58,690 nucleotides of DNA, taken from NCBI GenBank assembly GCA_024643345.1, contig JAHENB010000065.1, positions 35,451 to 94,140 of the forward strand, written 5' to 3'. A program made the translations under genes and the position numbers. The stretch comes from Maribacter sp. (GTDB lineage: Bacteria; Bacteroidota; Bacteroidia; Flavobacteriales; Flavobacteriaceae). The notes beneath the pieces are model-generated. The model was not told the origin of the DNA. It made no database searches and was given only the letters and a program-made list of their open reading frames with translations. Positions 29,976-39,962 of this stretch are shown piece by piece. Position 1 is the stretch's first letter; every line of letters begins with the position of its first letter.

Positions 29976-30698
29976 ATGGATAGAAGAAAAAGTATACAAA
30001 CCATGATCCTGGGTGCTGGTGCGGGCGCAGCGGGCCTCGCACTGCACGGCTGTAATACCGACGGGTCTACCCAAACGGAGGAAGCCATTGCCAAATCTAC
30101 CGAGACGTATTTCGGAAGAACCCCCGAGGAATTGGAGCGCTTGGCAAAATTAAATGCGGAACAATTGTTCAACGCGCATGAAATGGAAACCATTTCGGCA
30201 TTGAGCACCGTGATATTGCCCCCGAAAGAGCCCCATGGCGGGCCAATAGAAGCCGGCGTTCCCGAATTCATAGAATTTATGGGCAAAGATGTCCCGAAAT
30301 TACAGACCACCTTATTGGGTGGGCTGATGTGGCTAGATCACAAAAGCAATACCGAATATGGAACGGAATTCAAAGCGGCCACATTGGAGCAGCAAAAGGC
30401 CATTTTAGATCCCATTGCCTTCCACGATATGGAGGTGCCCTTGGATCAACAGGCCTTGGAAATCCAATTCTTTTACCTCATGAGGGGCCTTACCTTAACA
30501 GGTTACTATACCTCAAAAGTAGGTATTGCAGATTTGGGGTACAAGGGCAACCAACCCAATGTATGGGATGGGGTACCCGAAGACGTGCTGGCCCAGCATG
30601 GCATGGCATACGATCCAGAGTGGATCGCCAAATGCGTGGATCAGAGCCAGAGGGGCGTTATTGCAGAATGGGATGAAAAAGGAAATTTGTTGACCTAG
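29976..30698 (+). CDS. Gluconate 2-dehydrogenase subunit 3 family
   Basis: 240 residues with a twin-arginine start (MDRRKSIQTMIL) and a Cys at LHGCN. FNAHEMETISALSTVILPP is the family core. This small subunit lets the dehydrogenase fold and be exported by Tat piggy-back in characterised FAD-glucose and gluconate dehydrogenases. It begins 2 bp after the GMC gene. No cytochrome c subunit follows, so the electron acceptor is unknown. Confidence 0.88.
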   Translation: MDRRKSIQTMILGAGAGAAGLALHGCNTDGSTQTEEAIAKSTETYFGRTPEELERLAKLNAEQLFNAHEMETISALSTVILPPKEPHGGPIEAGVPEFIEFMGKDVPKLQTTLLGGLMWLDHKSNTEYGTEFKAATLEQQKAILDPIAFHDMEVPLDQQALEIQFFYLMRGLTLTGYYTSKVGIADLGYKGNQPNVWDGVPEDVLAQHGMAYDPEWIAKCVDQSQRGVIAEWDEKGNLLT

Positions 30699-30781
30699 GA
30701 AGGCTTCGCCAACAGGATTTTTTCTTGAGAAAAGAAAATTACCTTCCAGTATTTTAAAATCATAATCAAAAAGTCAAAACA

Positions 30782-31603
30782 ATGAAAACGGGAAAATTAA
30801 TGGCACTATCGGTGCTCATGGCTATGGGGATTTCATCGAACGCCCAAGAAATAGGTATTCAGCTCTATAGCTTAAGAAACCAGTTCAAGACCGACGTCAT
30901 GGGAAGTTTAGACATTATCCAGTCATGGGGCATTACCAAACTGGAAGGTGGGGGTACCTATGGGCTTTCTACAGAAGATTTCAAAAAGGCGCTGGCAGAT
31001 CGTAATTTACAAGTGGTCAGTGTCGGGGCCAATTATAACGACTTGAAGAATGATATCGACAAGGTCATCGATAATGCCAAAACTTTTGGCGCAAAGTATG
31101 TTATGGTGGCATGGATACCTCACGACGGCAATACTTTTGGCATCAAGGAAACGAAAGAAGCCACCGAACTTTTTAACAATGCAGGGGAACGATTGGAGCA
31201 AGAAGGCCTGAAACTGGCCTATCATGCCCATGGTTATGAGTGGCGGCCCTATGAAGACGGTACCTTGTTCGATTATATGGCAAAAAATGCGAATCACTTT
31301 GGTTTTGAGATGGATGTGTACTGGGTGCAACACTCAGGCGCAAACCCCTTAAAGGTTCTGAACACCTATCCGGATAAATTTTTACTGATGCACCTCAAAG
31401 ATATGGCGCAAAGTGTGGCCTATAATGATACTGGCCATGAAGATGTGGAAACCAATGTGGTGCTGGGCACCGGCAAGGTAGATATTGCAGGTTTGGTAAA
31501 ACGTGGCAAGGAACTGGGCATCGAATATATGTTCATTGAAGATGAGTCCTCCAACATAGTGGAACAGGTGCCACAAAGTTTGGCATTTTTGAAAGGAATC
31601 TGA
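30782..31603 (+). CDS. Sugar phosphate isomerase/epimerase (AP-endonuclease 2 fold)
   Basis: 273 residues with a signal peptide (ISSNAQ). It is a TIM barrel of the xylose isomerase-like superfamily: IGIQLYSLRNQF at the start, AYHAHGYEWRP and HLKDMAQ around the metal site, and EDESSNIVE at the end. Similar secreted proteins accompany Gfo/Idh and GMC genes in Bacteroidota. It is 83 bp after the subunit-3 gene on the same strand. Confidence 0.85.
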   Translation: MKTGKLMALSVLMAMGISSNAQEIGIQLYSLRNQFKTDVMGSLDIIQSWGITKLEGGGTYGLSTEDFKKALADRNLQVVSVGANYNDLKNDIDKVIDNAKTFGAKYVMVAWIPHDGNTFGIKETKEATELFNNAGERLEQEGLKLAYHAHGYEWRPYEDGTLFDYMAKNANHFGFEMDVYWVQHSGANPLKVLNTYPDKFLLMHLKDMAQSVAYNDTGHEDVETNVVLGTGKVDIAGLVKRGKELGIEYMFIEDESSNIVEQVPQSLAFLKGI

Positions 31604-31681
31604 TTTCTTTTTTTGGCTGCTTCACAGTGAAGTTGGTGGTTCAAAATGTCAAGGGCCATTTTGAAAATGAATGCTCTGCCT

Positions 31682-33325
31682 ATGAAAAAGATAAGGCCAT
31701 TTTTTTGCAATGCCTCCATCATTTTTTTGCTGATGGGTTGTGCACCCGATACACCGGCCGAAAAGCGAATTGCGACGACGGGCCAAACGCCCAATATCAT
31801 TTGGTTGGTCGCCGAAGACCAATCGCCTGATTTTTTCCCCATGTATGGCGATAGCACCATGGCCATGCCCAATTTAGAATCCTTGGCAGTGGATGGCATC
31901 ACCTTTACCAACGCCTATTCTCCCGTTCCGGTATGCGCCCCTGCCCGCAGTGCGATCATCACCGGGATGTATCCCACCACCCTGGGCACCCATAATATGC
32001 GTACCTACAATGCATATGCAAAGGACAATCAGCCCAGCATCGGAATCCCCAGTTACTCGCCCATCGTGCCCCAAGGCGTTAAAATGTTTACCGAATATTT
32101 AAGGCGAAAAGGCTACTATTGTTCGAACGGACCTAAGGAAGATTATAATTTCAAAAAACTCGAATCGGCCTGGGACGAAAGTGGCAAAGAAGCCCACTGG
32201 CGGAAGCGGGCAAAAGATCAACCCTTTTTTTCGGTGTTCAACTTCAGTGTCTGCCATGAATCCCAAATTTGGGCCAGGGGGCGGGATCCCCTTTTTGTGG
32301 AACCCGATAAGGTACCGGTACCCCCCTATTTCCCGGATAACGGGGTAATCAGGCATGATTTGGCCGTTAATTATAGCAACCTCAAAAGATTGGACGATCA
32401 AATAGGCGTTATTATAAATCAGCTAAAAGAAGACGGCCTCTATGACAATAGCATCATTTTCTTCTATGGGGATCATGGGGGCCCATTTCCAAGACACAAA
32501 AGGGCCCTATACGAATCGGGGACTAAGGTCCCTATGATCATCAAATTTCCAAAAAATGCCAACGCCGACAGTAAGGATGATCGGCTCATCAGTTTCATCG
32601 ATTTGGCCCCTACCGTGCTTTCCCTGGCGGGTATCGAGCCGCCGAAGGTAATGCAGGGAACCGCACAGTTTGGGGCTTATGAAGTTGCCAAAAAACCCAA
32701 ATATACCTTTCATTCTTCCGACCGTTTCGATGAACTGTACGACCGGCTCCGATCGGTACGTTCACGGCGTTATAAATACATCAAAAATTTTAATCCCGAA
32801 ATCAGCAACGCCATGCCCGTGGCCTATAGGGAGCAGATGCCCATGATGCGGAATATTCGAACGCTTTATGCACAAGGAAAACTGGATTCGGTTCAGACCT
32901 TATGGCTTCGAACGCCAAAACCCGATGAGGAATTGTACGATTTGGAGAATGACCCCTTCGAGCTCCGGAATTTGGCGGATCAGGAGATCTTGCGGGATAC
33001 TTTGCGCCATTTAAGATCGGTACTGACCGATTGGATCATAGCAACCAAGGATCTGGGTGAATATCCCGAAAAAGAATTGATAACGGAATGGCTGCCCAAT
33101 GGCGTACCACCAGAATTGCCAGCCTTGGAAATGGAAGCAAGGGAGGATGGGATTTACCTGTTTTCCAAGAAGTCGGATGCCACCATCATTTGGAAACAAC
33201 CGCAGGATGCCACATGGCATATTTATGCAGACCCCTTGCCCGAATCGATTTCATTTGTTGCAAAGGCGGAACGAATAGGGTATGCCGATAGTCCAATATT
33301 GCACTACGAAAAAGAGGAGCCATAG
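31682..33325 (+). CDS. Exported sulfatase (S1 family, N-sulfoglucosamine-type)
   Basis: 547 residues from the ATG at 31682 (MKKIRPFF...), chosen because it gives a proper lipobox (LLMGC); an in-frame start at 31646 would make it 559. It has LVAEDQSPDFFP (metal Asp pair) and the formylglycine signature C-A-P-A-R-S-A-I-I-T-G. FYGDHGGPFPRHKR is the second metal site. The C-terminal 60 residues add a small beta domain. Target sulfate ester unknown. Confidence 0.92.
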   Translation: MKKIRPFFCNASIIFLLMGCAPDTPAEKRIATTGQTPNIIWLVAEDQSPDFFPMYGDSTMAMPNLESLAVDGITFTNAYSPVPVCAPARSAIITGMYPTTLGTHNMRTYNAYAKDNQPSIGIPSYSPIVPQGVKMFTEYLRRKGYYCSNGPKEDYNFKKLESAWDESGKEAHWRKRAKDQPFFSVFNFSVCHESQIWARGRDPLFVEPDKVPVPPYFPDNGVIRHDLAVNYSNLKRLDDQIGVIINQLKEDGLYDNSIIFFYGDHGGPFPRHKRALYESGTKVPMIIKFPKNANADSKDDRLISFIDLAPTVLSLAGIEPPKVMQGTAQFGAYEVAKKPKYTFHSSDRFDELYDRLRSVRSRRYKYIKNFNPEISNAMPVAYREQMPMMRNIRTLYAQGKLDSVQTLWLRTPKPDEELYDLENDPFELRNLADQEILRDTLRHLRSVLTDWIIATKDLGEYPEKELITEWLPNGVPPELPALEMEAREDGIYLFSKKSDATIIWKQPQDATWHIYADPLPESISFVAKAERIGYADSPILHYEKEEP

Positions 33326-33380
33326 CGTATTGTCCACCCCTTGAAAGTATTCCAAGCTTTAGATCATAATGCCCTGAACA

Positions 33381-34646
33381 ATGACCAAAAAGAAATCGAT
33401 TGCTATTTGTGGGGCCGGTATTGCTGGGGTTGCCACGGCCTTTTATCTGTTGCAACAAAGCGGGGACGTTGAGGTGGTACTGATCGATAAAAACCAACCC
33501 CTAGGTTTTACGACCAGCAAATCAGGGGAAAATTTCAGGGATTACTGGCCACAACCTATTATGCAACGTTTTGTAGGGCGCAGTATCGATTTGATGCAGG
33601 CGTTGCGGAAAACCCATGGTGTCACAAGTTTTGAAATGGTTTTTTCTGGCTATAATTTTATCAGCCATCATAAAGGAGCGCCCATTTTTGGAAGTACCGA
33701 TGAAAGTAGTTCCAATGATAACATGAAAGTGACAACCGATCCCATGACCCTTAAAAAACAGTACCCCTATCTCGACGGATCGATCAAAAAAGTGGTTACC
33801 ATAAAAAAAGCTGGTAGGCTCGATGTTCATGCCCTTGGGAGTTTGCTGTTGCGGGAATCCAAACAAAAGGGCATGCGGTTTCAGCAAGGGGAAATCCTGG
33901 CCATAAAACAAAGTGCCTCCGGATTTGAAATTATGCTCGATTCCGGGAATGTTCTGAAAGCAGATCAGGTGGTCCTGGCCGCGGGACCTTTTTTGAACCA
34001 CTTGGCTGATATGGTCGGACTTCATTTTCCGATCATCAACACCTTGCAACACAAATTTATAATCCCCGACCCAAAAGAGATTATCCCTACCGATATGCCT
34101 TTTACGATTTATGGTGATGCGCAAGCTTTGGATTGGTCGGCGGAGGAAGCCAAATTTTTTAAATCGGAAAAAAAGTACCATTGGTTGTTGCAACGATTCC
34201 CGGCAGGTTTGCATATCAAACCCGATTCTGGAGGCATAAAATTGGGGTGGGCCATTCAGAATGGTGATGAAATACCCGTTTGGGAAACCACCAAACTCGA
34301 TTTTTTCCCCCAGGTCGTTTTAAAAGGGGCCAGCAAGTTTATTCCCGCGCTTCGTGAATATGAAGAACATATGCCATCACCCTTGATCGCGTATTCGGGT
34401 TATTATACCAGAACAAAGGAAAATTTGCCCCTGATCGGGCCCACCGAAAAACAGGATGTATTCGTGGTCGGTGCCCTCGCCGGATATGGCACAATGGCGG
34501 GCTGTGCTGCGGGAGAACTATGCGCAGGGCATATTTTAGGGCAAGGGAAGCTTCCGGAATATGCGGCATATTTGGCACCGGAACGGTATACCGACCCGGA
34601 AATGATGAAGCTGATCGAATCGACTCTTGGTGATGGCCAATTATAG
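33381..34646 (+). CDS. FAD-dependent DAO-family oxidoreductase
   Basis: 421 residues. The N-terminal FAD motif is CGAGIAGVATAFYLL. VDHALGSLLLRESKQKG is the D-amino-acid oxidase helix region, and GALAGYGTMAGCAAGELCA is the C-terminal FAD segment. No export signal is seen, so the protein is probably cytoplasmic. It oxidises an amine or an amino acid, or a sugar-derived imine. It is 55 bp from the sulfatase. Confidence 0.85.
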   Translation: MTKKKSIAICGAGIAGVATAFYLLQQSGDVEVVLIDKNQPLGFTTSKSGENFRDYWPQPIMQRFVGRSIDLMQALRKTHGVTSFEMVFSGYNFISHHKGAPIFGSTDESSSNDNMKVTTDPMTLKKQYPYLDGSIKKVVTIKKAGRLDVHALGSLLLRESKQKGMRFQQGEILAIKQSASGFEIMLDSGNVLKADQVVLAAGPFLNHLADMVGLHFPIINTLQHKFIIPDPKEIIPTDMPFTIYGDAQALDWSAEEAKFFKSEKKYHWLLQRFPAGLHIKPDSGGIKLGWAIQNGDEIPVWETTKLDFFPQVVLKGASKFIPALREYEEHMPSPLIAYSGYYTRTKENLPLIGPTEKQDVFVVGALAGYGTMAGCAAGELCAGHILGQGKLPEYAAYLAPERYTDPEMMKLIESTLGDGQL

Positions 34647-34715
34647 CAGTTGTAGGTAATAAAATCTAAAAATGCTTCAACATGGGATGTTGCTTTCAAA
34701 AGTCCGACAAAATGG

Positions 34716-36497
34716 TCAACGAAGTCTTTTAAATAGCAATAGCCTAAACTCTGGCGCAGCTTCCCCGGCAATGGTCATGGCTTTTAAGGTAAGTGACGCA
34801 CGTCCTTTTTTTAGAGCGATTTTTCCCAGGGTCATGGGTTTAAAATCTTTGATGTACGATTCCATTCTGGGGTCACGGTCGTTTTCCATGCCCTTTAAGG
34901 GAGCGTCATTGGCTTGGGTGACCTTGGCGGTCATGCGACTTCGGCCATGACTAAGGCTTAAGGTAGTCCCCACATCTGACGGCGCACAGGCATAATAGAG
35001 CTGTACTTCGAATTCCCCATCGGCAAGTACTAGTACATCCCAGGTAACGAAATCGTCGGTACTGATCCAATTGGTGAAATAGGTATCATTGGGGAAGCGA
35101 TTGCTTCGGGCAATATTGCCGTGGGGTACGGCATCCCTTGCGGGCAGTTGGGTAAATTCAAAGTCGGGGTCGCCAAGGGTAAAGGGCCGGTCGTCTTTTT
35201 CAATGGGCATAACAGCCGATAACCAAAACGCTTTGGCCGTTTTTAAAGAATCGGTCAATTGGGGATATTCGGCGGAGATATCGCGCATTTGTCCATGATC
35301 GTTTTCCATATCGTAAAGCCGGTCTTGGGCATCCAGGCGATAGTTTTGGTTGCGTACGCTGGTATTTCCATTCCAATGGTTGAAGATCAACCGGTCTTTC
35401 CATGTTGGGTCGTTTTCAAACAACAAAGGCGAAAGGTCCATTCCGTCGATCGGGCGCTCTGTTCTGACCTCAATACCTGCCAAATGGGACAAGGTGGGTA
35501 AAATATCGAGGGCAGTTGCAATAGGGGTCACGATTTTACCTTTTGGCAAGGTGTTTTTCCATTGTACGAAAAAAGGTGTCCGCACCCCGCCTTCGTCGGT
35601 CGATCCTTTTTTGCCCCGCATACCGCCGTTGTAACGCCAACCGTTGGGTCCGTTATCGGACAAATAGATGACGATGGTATTTTCTTCCAGATGTAGTTGC
35701 TTTAATTTGGCCATTACCCTCCCCACATTGTAGTCGATATTTTCGACCATGGCCAAAGCGGACCTTGTAAAATTTTCATTTTCGGGCTCAGGACCTTGAT
35801 ACTTTTGGATCAGTTCCTTGTCCGTAAATCGATTCCAATAGGCATCCGGTACCTGCATTGGGCTGTGGGGGGTATTAAAAGGAAGGTACAGCAGGAATGG
35901 ATTCTTTTGGTTTTTCTCCATAAATTCAATGGAGTGATCGGTAAGGTCGTCTGCCAAATAGCCCGTTCCTTGGACAATTTCACCATTATGCTCCAACATC
36001 GGACTGAAATAATTGCCCCAGTGGCCAGAGGCAAAGCCATAATAATCATCGAAACCGCGAGCATTGGGGTGGTAAGGGGGCTGCATGCCGTTATGCCATT
36101 TGCCATAGGCGGCGGTTTTGTAGCCGGCCTCTTTAAAAATATCCGCTAAAGTGGTTTCCCCCAAGTTCATGCGTTCGCCACCGGAAGAAGTTTCATATAC
36201 CCCCAATCTGGGGAAATGACGTCCCGTGAGCAACTCGGCACGGGTAGGGGAACAAACGGGTTGTACAAAGAAGTTCACGAACGACACCCCATTTTGACCG
36301 ATGGCATCAATGTTGGGCGTGTTGAGGTTATTATTACCACTGCTACTGAGATCGCCCCACCCCTGATCATCGGCCATGATCAGGATTATATTGGGTTTGG
36401 TGCCTTTCAAAGCCACTTCCTCCTTTATGGCTTTCTTGCAGCTGACCACGAACAGAAGGATCATCCCCCAAATTTTAAGACCCTGAAACGGATTCAT
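34716..36497 (-). CDS. Exported sulfatase with C-terminal extension
   Basis: A 593-residue lipoprotein sulfatase (lipobox VVSC). It has IMADDQGWGD, the formylglycine signature C-S-P-T-R-A-E-L-L-T-G, GKWHNG, and YLSDNGPNGWRYNGG. A C-terminal region of about 130 residues after FTLGDPDFEFTQLPARD looks like an added beta-sandwich domain, perhaps carbohydrate binding. Its start is 39 bp downstream of the GH130-like gene, so the two form an operon. Confidence 0.92.
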   Translation of the reverse strand: MNPFQGLKIWGMILLFVVSCKKAIKEEVALKGTKPNIILIMADDQGWGDLSSSGNNNLNTPNIDAIGQNGVSFVNFFVQPVCSPTRAELLTGRHFPRLGVYETSSGGERMNLGETTLADIFKEAGYKTAAYGKWHNGMQPPYHPNARGFDDYYGFASGHWGNYFSPMLEHNGEIVQGTGYLADDLTDHSIEFMEKNQKNPFLLYLPFNTPHSPMQVPDAYWNRFTDKELIQKYQGPEPENENFTRSALAMVENIDYNVGRVMAKLKQLHLEENTIVIYLSDNGPNGWRYNGGMRGKKGSTDEGGVRTPFFVQWKNTLPKGKIVTPIATALDILPTLSHLAGIEVRTERPIDGMDLSPLLFENDPTWKDRLIFNHWNGNTSVRNQNYRLDAQDRLYDMENDHGQMRDISAEYPQLTDSLKTAKAFWLSAVMPIEKDDRPFTLGDPDFEFTQLPARDAVPHGNIARSNRFPNDTYFTNWISTDDFVTWDVLVLADGEFEVQLYYACAPSDVGTTLSLSHGRSRMTAKVTQANDAPLKGMENDRDPRMESYIKDFKPMTLGKIALKKGRASLTLKAMTIAGEAAPEFRLLLFKRLR

Positions 36498-36536
36498 TTT
36501 TTTGAGTTTTAAGGTGATGGATTATTCATCCTTCCA

Positions 36537-37661
36537 TTATTCCTTCACCGCCAGGCCCACCATGGAATCGGCGGTTCCATAATACAAAAACCATTTGTTT
36601 TTAAAGTAGACAAGTCCTTCAATAAAAGTGGTTCCGGCCGTATACTGTCCGCTGATTTCGTGGGGCAAACTCGGGCATATGAAGGGCGTTTCCAAGCGGG
36701 CCAGAAGTTTTGAAGGGTCGTCCTTGTCAAATAGTGCCTGCCCTCCACAATAGGTGCCTTCAGGGAATTTTGAACTGGCGCCTTCCCCTTCAAGGTTCTT
36801 GCCATTATAGAGCAAAAGAATCCCATTTTCGGTATACACCGCCGGTGGCCCCGGCTCTGTCAAATGGCTGTCGAATTCGCCTAGGGTAGGTTCAAATACA
36901 TGTAATGGCACACCTTGCCTATCTAGCATCGGGTCCCAATCGATCCCGTTTTCCGAAGTGGCCAGGTTTACAAAAAGTTCTCCCCAGTACATCAGGTATT
37001 TTCCATTGAATTTTTTGGCCTTCAGGCGTCCATCGACCAATTCGGTGACCACCGAGCCCGATTTGCTCCAGATGTTCAAAAATTGCCCCTCATTGGCTTT
37101 TTGGAACACGGGCCCGTGTTTGGTCCAGTGTTTTAGATCGGGCGAGCTAGCGCTTGAGAGCCGGGCCACATCCTTGTTCCAACTGGTATAGAGCATGATA
37201 TATTGGCCGTCGGGCGTTTCCACCACGCGGGGATCTTCAACCCCTCCTGGATAGTCCCATTTATTAAACCCATCATCGGCAGGATAAAACACCGGTTCTG
37301 GATATTTTGTAAAATCAATGCCATTGGTGCTGTAGGCCAAACCAATTCTAGAGGTTCTACCCCCTAATATCGCATCTGGATTGTCTTCGGCCCGAAAGAG
37401 CATAAAAACAGTATCGTTTCTTACCACCGCCGCCGGATTAAAAACATCTGCCTTTTGCCATTGCACCGAGGTGTTGGTCATGGGATCGGTAAATACATAG
37501 CTTGAATCGGCGGTCATAATTGGATTTTTGGCCGTTTTTTCAAAGCCCAGCATCCATTCTTGCTGTGTCACGGATTCCTTTTGATCGGTTTTGGGATTTT
37601 CTTCCCTACAACCTATAAAACCAAGCACCATTAGGATAATCGAAGTTACTTTGAATTTCAT
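36537..37661 (-). CDS. GH130-like glycoside phosphorylase/hydrolase lipoprotein
   Basis: 374 residues from the ATG at 37661, chosen for its lipobox (GFIGC). The five-bladed propeller of GH130 is visible: FNPAAVVRNDTVFMLFRAED, SRIGLAYSTNGIDF, PGGVEDPRVVETPDG and the later FEPTLGEFDSHLTEPGPPAV. GH130 members cleave or phosphorolyse beta-1,4-mannosyl linkages, though the exported branch is hydrolytic. It is the first gene of an operon with the sulfatase. Confidence 0.85.
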   Translation of the reverse strand: MKFKVTSIILMVLGFIGCREENPKTDQKESVTQQEWMLGFEKTAKNPIMTADSSYVFTDPMTNTSVQWQKADVFNPAAVVRNDTVFMLFRAEDNPDAILGGRTSRIGLAYSTNGIDFTKYPEPVFYPADDGFNKWDYPGGVEDPRVVETPDGQYIMLYTSWNKDVARLSSASSPDLKHWTKHGPVFQKANEGQFLNIWSKSGSVVTELVDGRLKAKKFNGKYLMYWGELFVNLATSENGIDWDPMLDRQGVPLHVFEPTLGEFDSHLTEPGPPAVYTENGILLLYNGKNLEGEGASSKFPEGTYCGGQALFDKDDPSKLLARLETPFICPSLPHEISGQYTAGTTFIEGLVYFKNKWFLYYGTADSMVGLAVKE

Positions 37662-37832
37662 TTTGAGTTGATTAGCGATGCCAATATATATATGGATTGA
37701 CCTTTGGCTATAAATGTCCACAAATATTTACACAATCGCTATCATTAACAGTACAAATATCGGTTGGGAAAGGATCTATTGAATCTTCCTTCAATAAAAA
37801 ATATTAGTATCTTGACTTCATAAAAATTTTGA

Positions 37833-38555
37833 ATGAAAATTTGGATACGCTTTACAATTTTCTGTTTGATGACCCTGTCTTGTAAAGAAAATAATGCCAA
37901 AAAGCAAGCTGTGGTGCCGATAGGGGTCAAAATACCGGTTGCCGATTCTTTGTCTGTAAAGGAACAAATCCATCTTAAGGAATTTAAAAGCCTCGAGGGC
38001 TTGGCCGATACCACCTTTGTGCGTTTGGCCGATTTCAGCGATGGTTTAGTATATGATATGCGCTACGCCACTGAAAATAATTTCTTGAAAGCCAAGGTCT
38101 ATGACTGCGCCGAATGTTATACTCGCGTAAAAACCGCAAGGGCATTGCTTGCGGCCAATGCCGAGTTTGAGGCCCATGGCGTAAAAATCAAGTTTTTTGA
38201 TTGCTACCGTCCCAATTCGGTACAATATCTGATGTGGGAAATCGTACCCAATCCACAATATGTGGCCGATCCGGTAAAAGGCTCCATTCACAATAAGGGT
38301 GGGGCGGTTGATATTACCTTGGTAACCCTGGAGGGCGAAGCACTGGATATGGGAACCGACTTTGATTTTTTTGGAAAGCGTGCCTACCATGACAATTTCG
38401 ATTTGCCACAGAAGATTCTCGATAATCGAAAGTTGTTGAAGGAGACCATGGAGAAGCACGGATTTTGGTCGGTTCGCACAGAGTGGTGGCACTATAACCT
38501 TGGGGCCGCCTCCAATGACCGGGTGGCCGATTTTAAATGGAAATGCGATCAGTGA
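37833..38555 (+). CDS. D-alanyl-D-alanine dipeptidase (VanX/M15D)
   Basis: 240 residues with a lipobox-like TLSC. The M15D zinc site is visible in SIHNKGGAVDITL (S-x-H-x3-G-x-A-x-D) and the catalytic Glu plus zinc His in TEWWHY. FDCYRPNSVQYLMWE matches the family start. It cleaves D-Ala-D-Ala or related dipeptides, probably recycling peptidoglycan in the periplasm and not conferring vancomycin resistance. Confidence 0.9.
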   Translation: MKIWIRFTIFCLMTLSCKENNAKKQAVVPIGVKIPVADSLSVKEQIHLKEFKSLEGLADTTFVRLADFSDGLVYDMRYATENNFLKAKVYDCAECYTRVKTARALLAANAEFEAHGVKIKFFDCYRPNSVQYLMWEIVPNPQYVADPVKGSIHNKGGAVDITLVTLEGEALDMGTDFDFFGKRAYHDNFDLPQKILDNRKLLKETMEKHGFWSVRTEWWHYNLGAASNDRVADFKWKCDQ

Positions 38556-38592
38556 AATTGTTTATATAAATCAACTTAAATCCAAATGGAAC

Positions 38593-39510
38593 ATGTTACG
38601 AACAGCAATGGTTCTCATCGTTTTCCTCTTTATTAACATGGCCATGGCACAGGATACCATTATGCCCTTATGGCCCGAAGGAAAGATACCCAATCAACTT
38701 AAATCGAACGAGCAGGAGCAACGACAGCACGAAGGGATCCTGAGGATATCAAAGGTACAGGTGCCCACCCTTGAAGTATATTTGCCCGCAGGGCCCAATG
38801 CCAACGGACAGGCCATGTTGATTTTTCCCGGAGGGGGCTATGGCATTTTGGCCTATGACTGGGAGGGCACCGATATCGCCAAGTTTTTGAACGGGAAGGG
38901 CATCGCCGGGATCGTGGTAAAGTACCGGCTACCAAGCGTAATATCCCAAAAAGAGCGGTACAATGTTCCCTTGATCGATGCCCAGCGGGCCATGCGATTG
39001 GTGCGGAGCAAAGCGAAGGACTTCCATATTGACACTGATAAAATTGGCATCATAGGTTTCTCGGCGGGGGGACATTTGGCTTCCACACTGGGCACCCATT
39101 ATCATGAAAAAGTATATGACCCCTTGGATCAAGTAGACCAGATAAGCGCCCGGCCCGATTTTATGGCCCTTGGCTATCCAGTGATTACTTTTGACAATCC
39201 GACGACCCATCAAGGGTCAAGGAAAAATCTCTTGGGAGAGGATCCTTCCGAGGTATTGACCAATCGATTTTCGAATGAAAAACAGGTGAGCGATGATACC
39301 CCGCCTACTTTTTTGGTCCATGCCGCAGATGACGATGCAGTACCGGTTGAAAATAGCCTATTGTTCTTCCAGGCCTTAAAAGACCATGGCGTATCAGCGA
39401 CCATGCATATTTATCCGAAGGGTGGCCATGGATTTTCACTGGCCAGAAACGATTTGCATTTAAGAGGTTGGACAGAGCGACTGTTCGAATGGATGGAAAG
39501 TTTGGAATAG
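38593..39510 (+). CDS. Exported alpha/beta hydrolase (acetyl-xylan esterase-like)
   Basis: 305 residues from the ATG at 38593, which gives a signal peptide (FINMAMAQ); the longer frame overlaps the dipeptidase gene. Oxyanion segment FPGGGYGILAYDWEG, nucleophile in IGFSAGGHLAS, catalytic Asp in ADDDAVP and His in GGHGFSL, a complete triad. It probably deacetylates sugars in the periplasm. Confidence 0.88.
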   Translation: MLRTAMVLIVFLFINMAMAQDTIMPLWPEGKIPNQLKSNEQEQRQHEGILRISKVQVPTLEVYLPAGPNANGQAMLIFPGGGYGILAYDWEGTDIAKFLNGKGIAGIVVKYRLPSVISQKERYNVPLIDAQRAMRLVRSKAKDFHIDTDKIGIIGFSAGGHLASTLGTHYHEKVYDPLDQVDQISARPDFMALGYPVITFDNPTTHQGSRKNLLGEDPSEVLTNRFSNEKQVSDDTPPTFLVHAADDDAVPVENSLLFFQALKDHGVSATMHIYPKGGHGFSLARNDLHLRGWTERLFEWMESLE

Positions 39511-39681
39511 TTTTAGCCATTTTTTTGAAAAGATAGAAGGTAATCTGACTAACTTTTATATTTTTGCAATCCGTTTTGAATTGCTTATACTTTCAAACAT
39601 CACACTGAATTGGTCAAATTAGGCGTTGCAATTTAGAAATGGAATTTGAAGCTTGAGTTTTAATAGCGTAAGCTGTTTTTT

Positions 39682-39758
<77 letters not shown>

Positions 39759-39762
39759 AGCG

Positions 39763-39796
39763 AAAAGTGATTTGCGAAAGCAAATCACTTTTTTTA
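39763..39796 (+). terminator. Terminator after tRNA-Pro
   Basis: Hairpin AAGTGATTTGC-GAAA-GCAAATCACTT followed by a T run, directly after the tRNA. Confidence 0.85.
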
Positions 39797-39906
39797 TTTC
39801 TGAAAGCGAAATAAACAAGTTTAATTGAGGTGCAAGAAATAAAATAAATAGGTACGCTATTTGGCGTACTACTTTTCATTTACAAGGAGGGCTGTTTAGG
39901 ATTATG

Positions 39907-39925
39907 CAAATCCTGTCATCCCGAC
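39907..39925 (+). repeat. 19-bp direct repeat, copy 2
   Basis: Exact copy of the tRNA-Pro 3' end with no acceptor or D-arm upstream. It is followed by its own hairpin and T run (39929-39961), so it is either a tRNA gene relic or an attachment-site-like duplication. Confidence 0.7.
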
Positions 39926-39928
39926 CTT

Positions 39929-39961
39929 AAATGCTGAACAATTTTGTTCAGCATTTTTTTT
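39929..39961 (+). terminator. Terminator after tRNA-end copy
   Basis: Hairpin AATGCTGAACA-ATTT-TGTTCAGCATT with a T8 tail. It ends one base before the first cassette site. Confidence 0.8.
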
Positions 39962-39962
39962 G

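Noticed and set aside
39559-39566. TATTTTTG resembling a Bacteroidota -7 element upstream of tRNA-Pro
   Set aside because: It is 116 bp from the tRNA and no -33 TTG lies at proper spacing, so I do not call it a promoter.
39907-39925. A second tRNA-Pro gene
   Set aside because: Only the 3' 19 bases are present; no acceptor, D-arm or anticodon stem can be formed.
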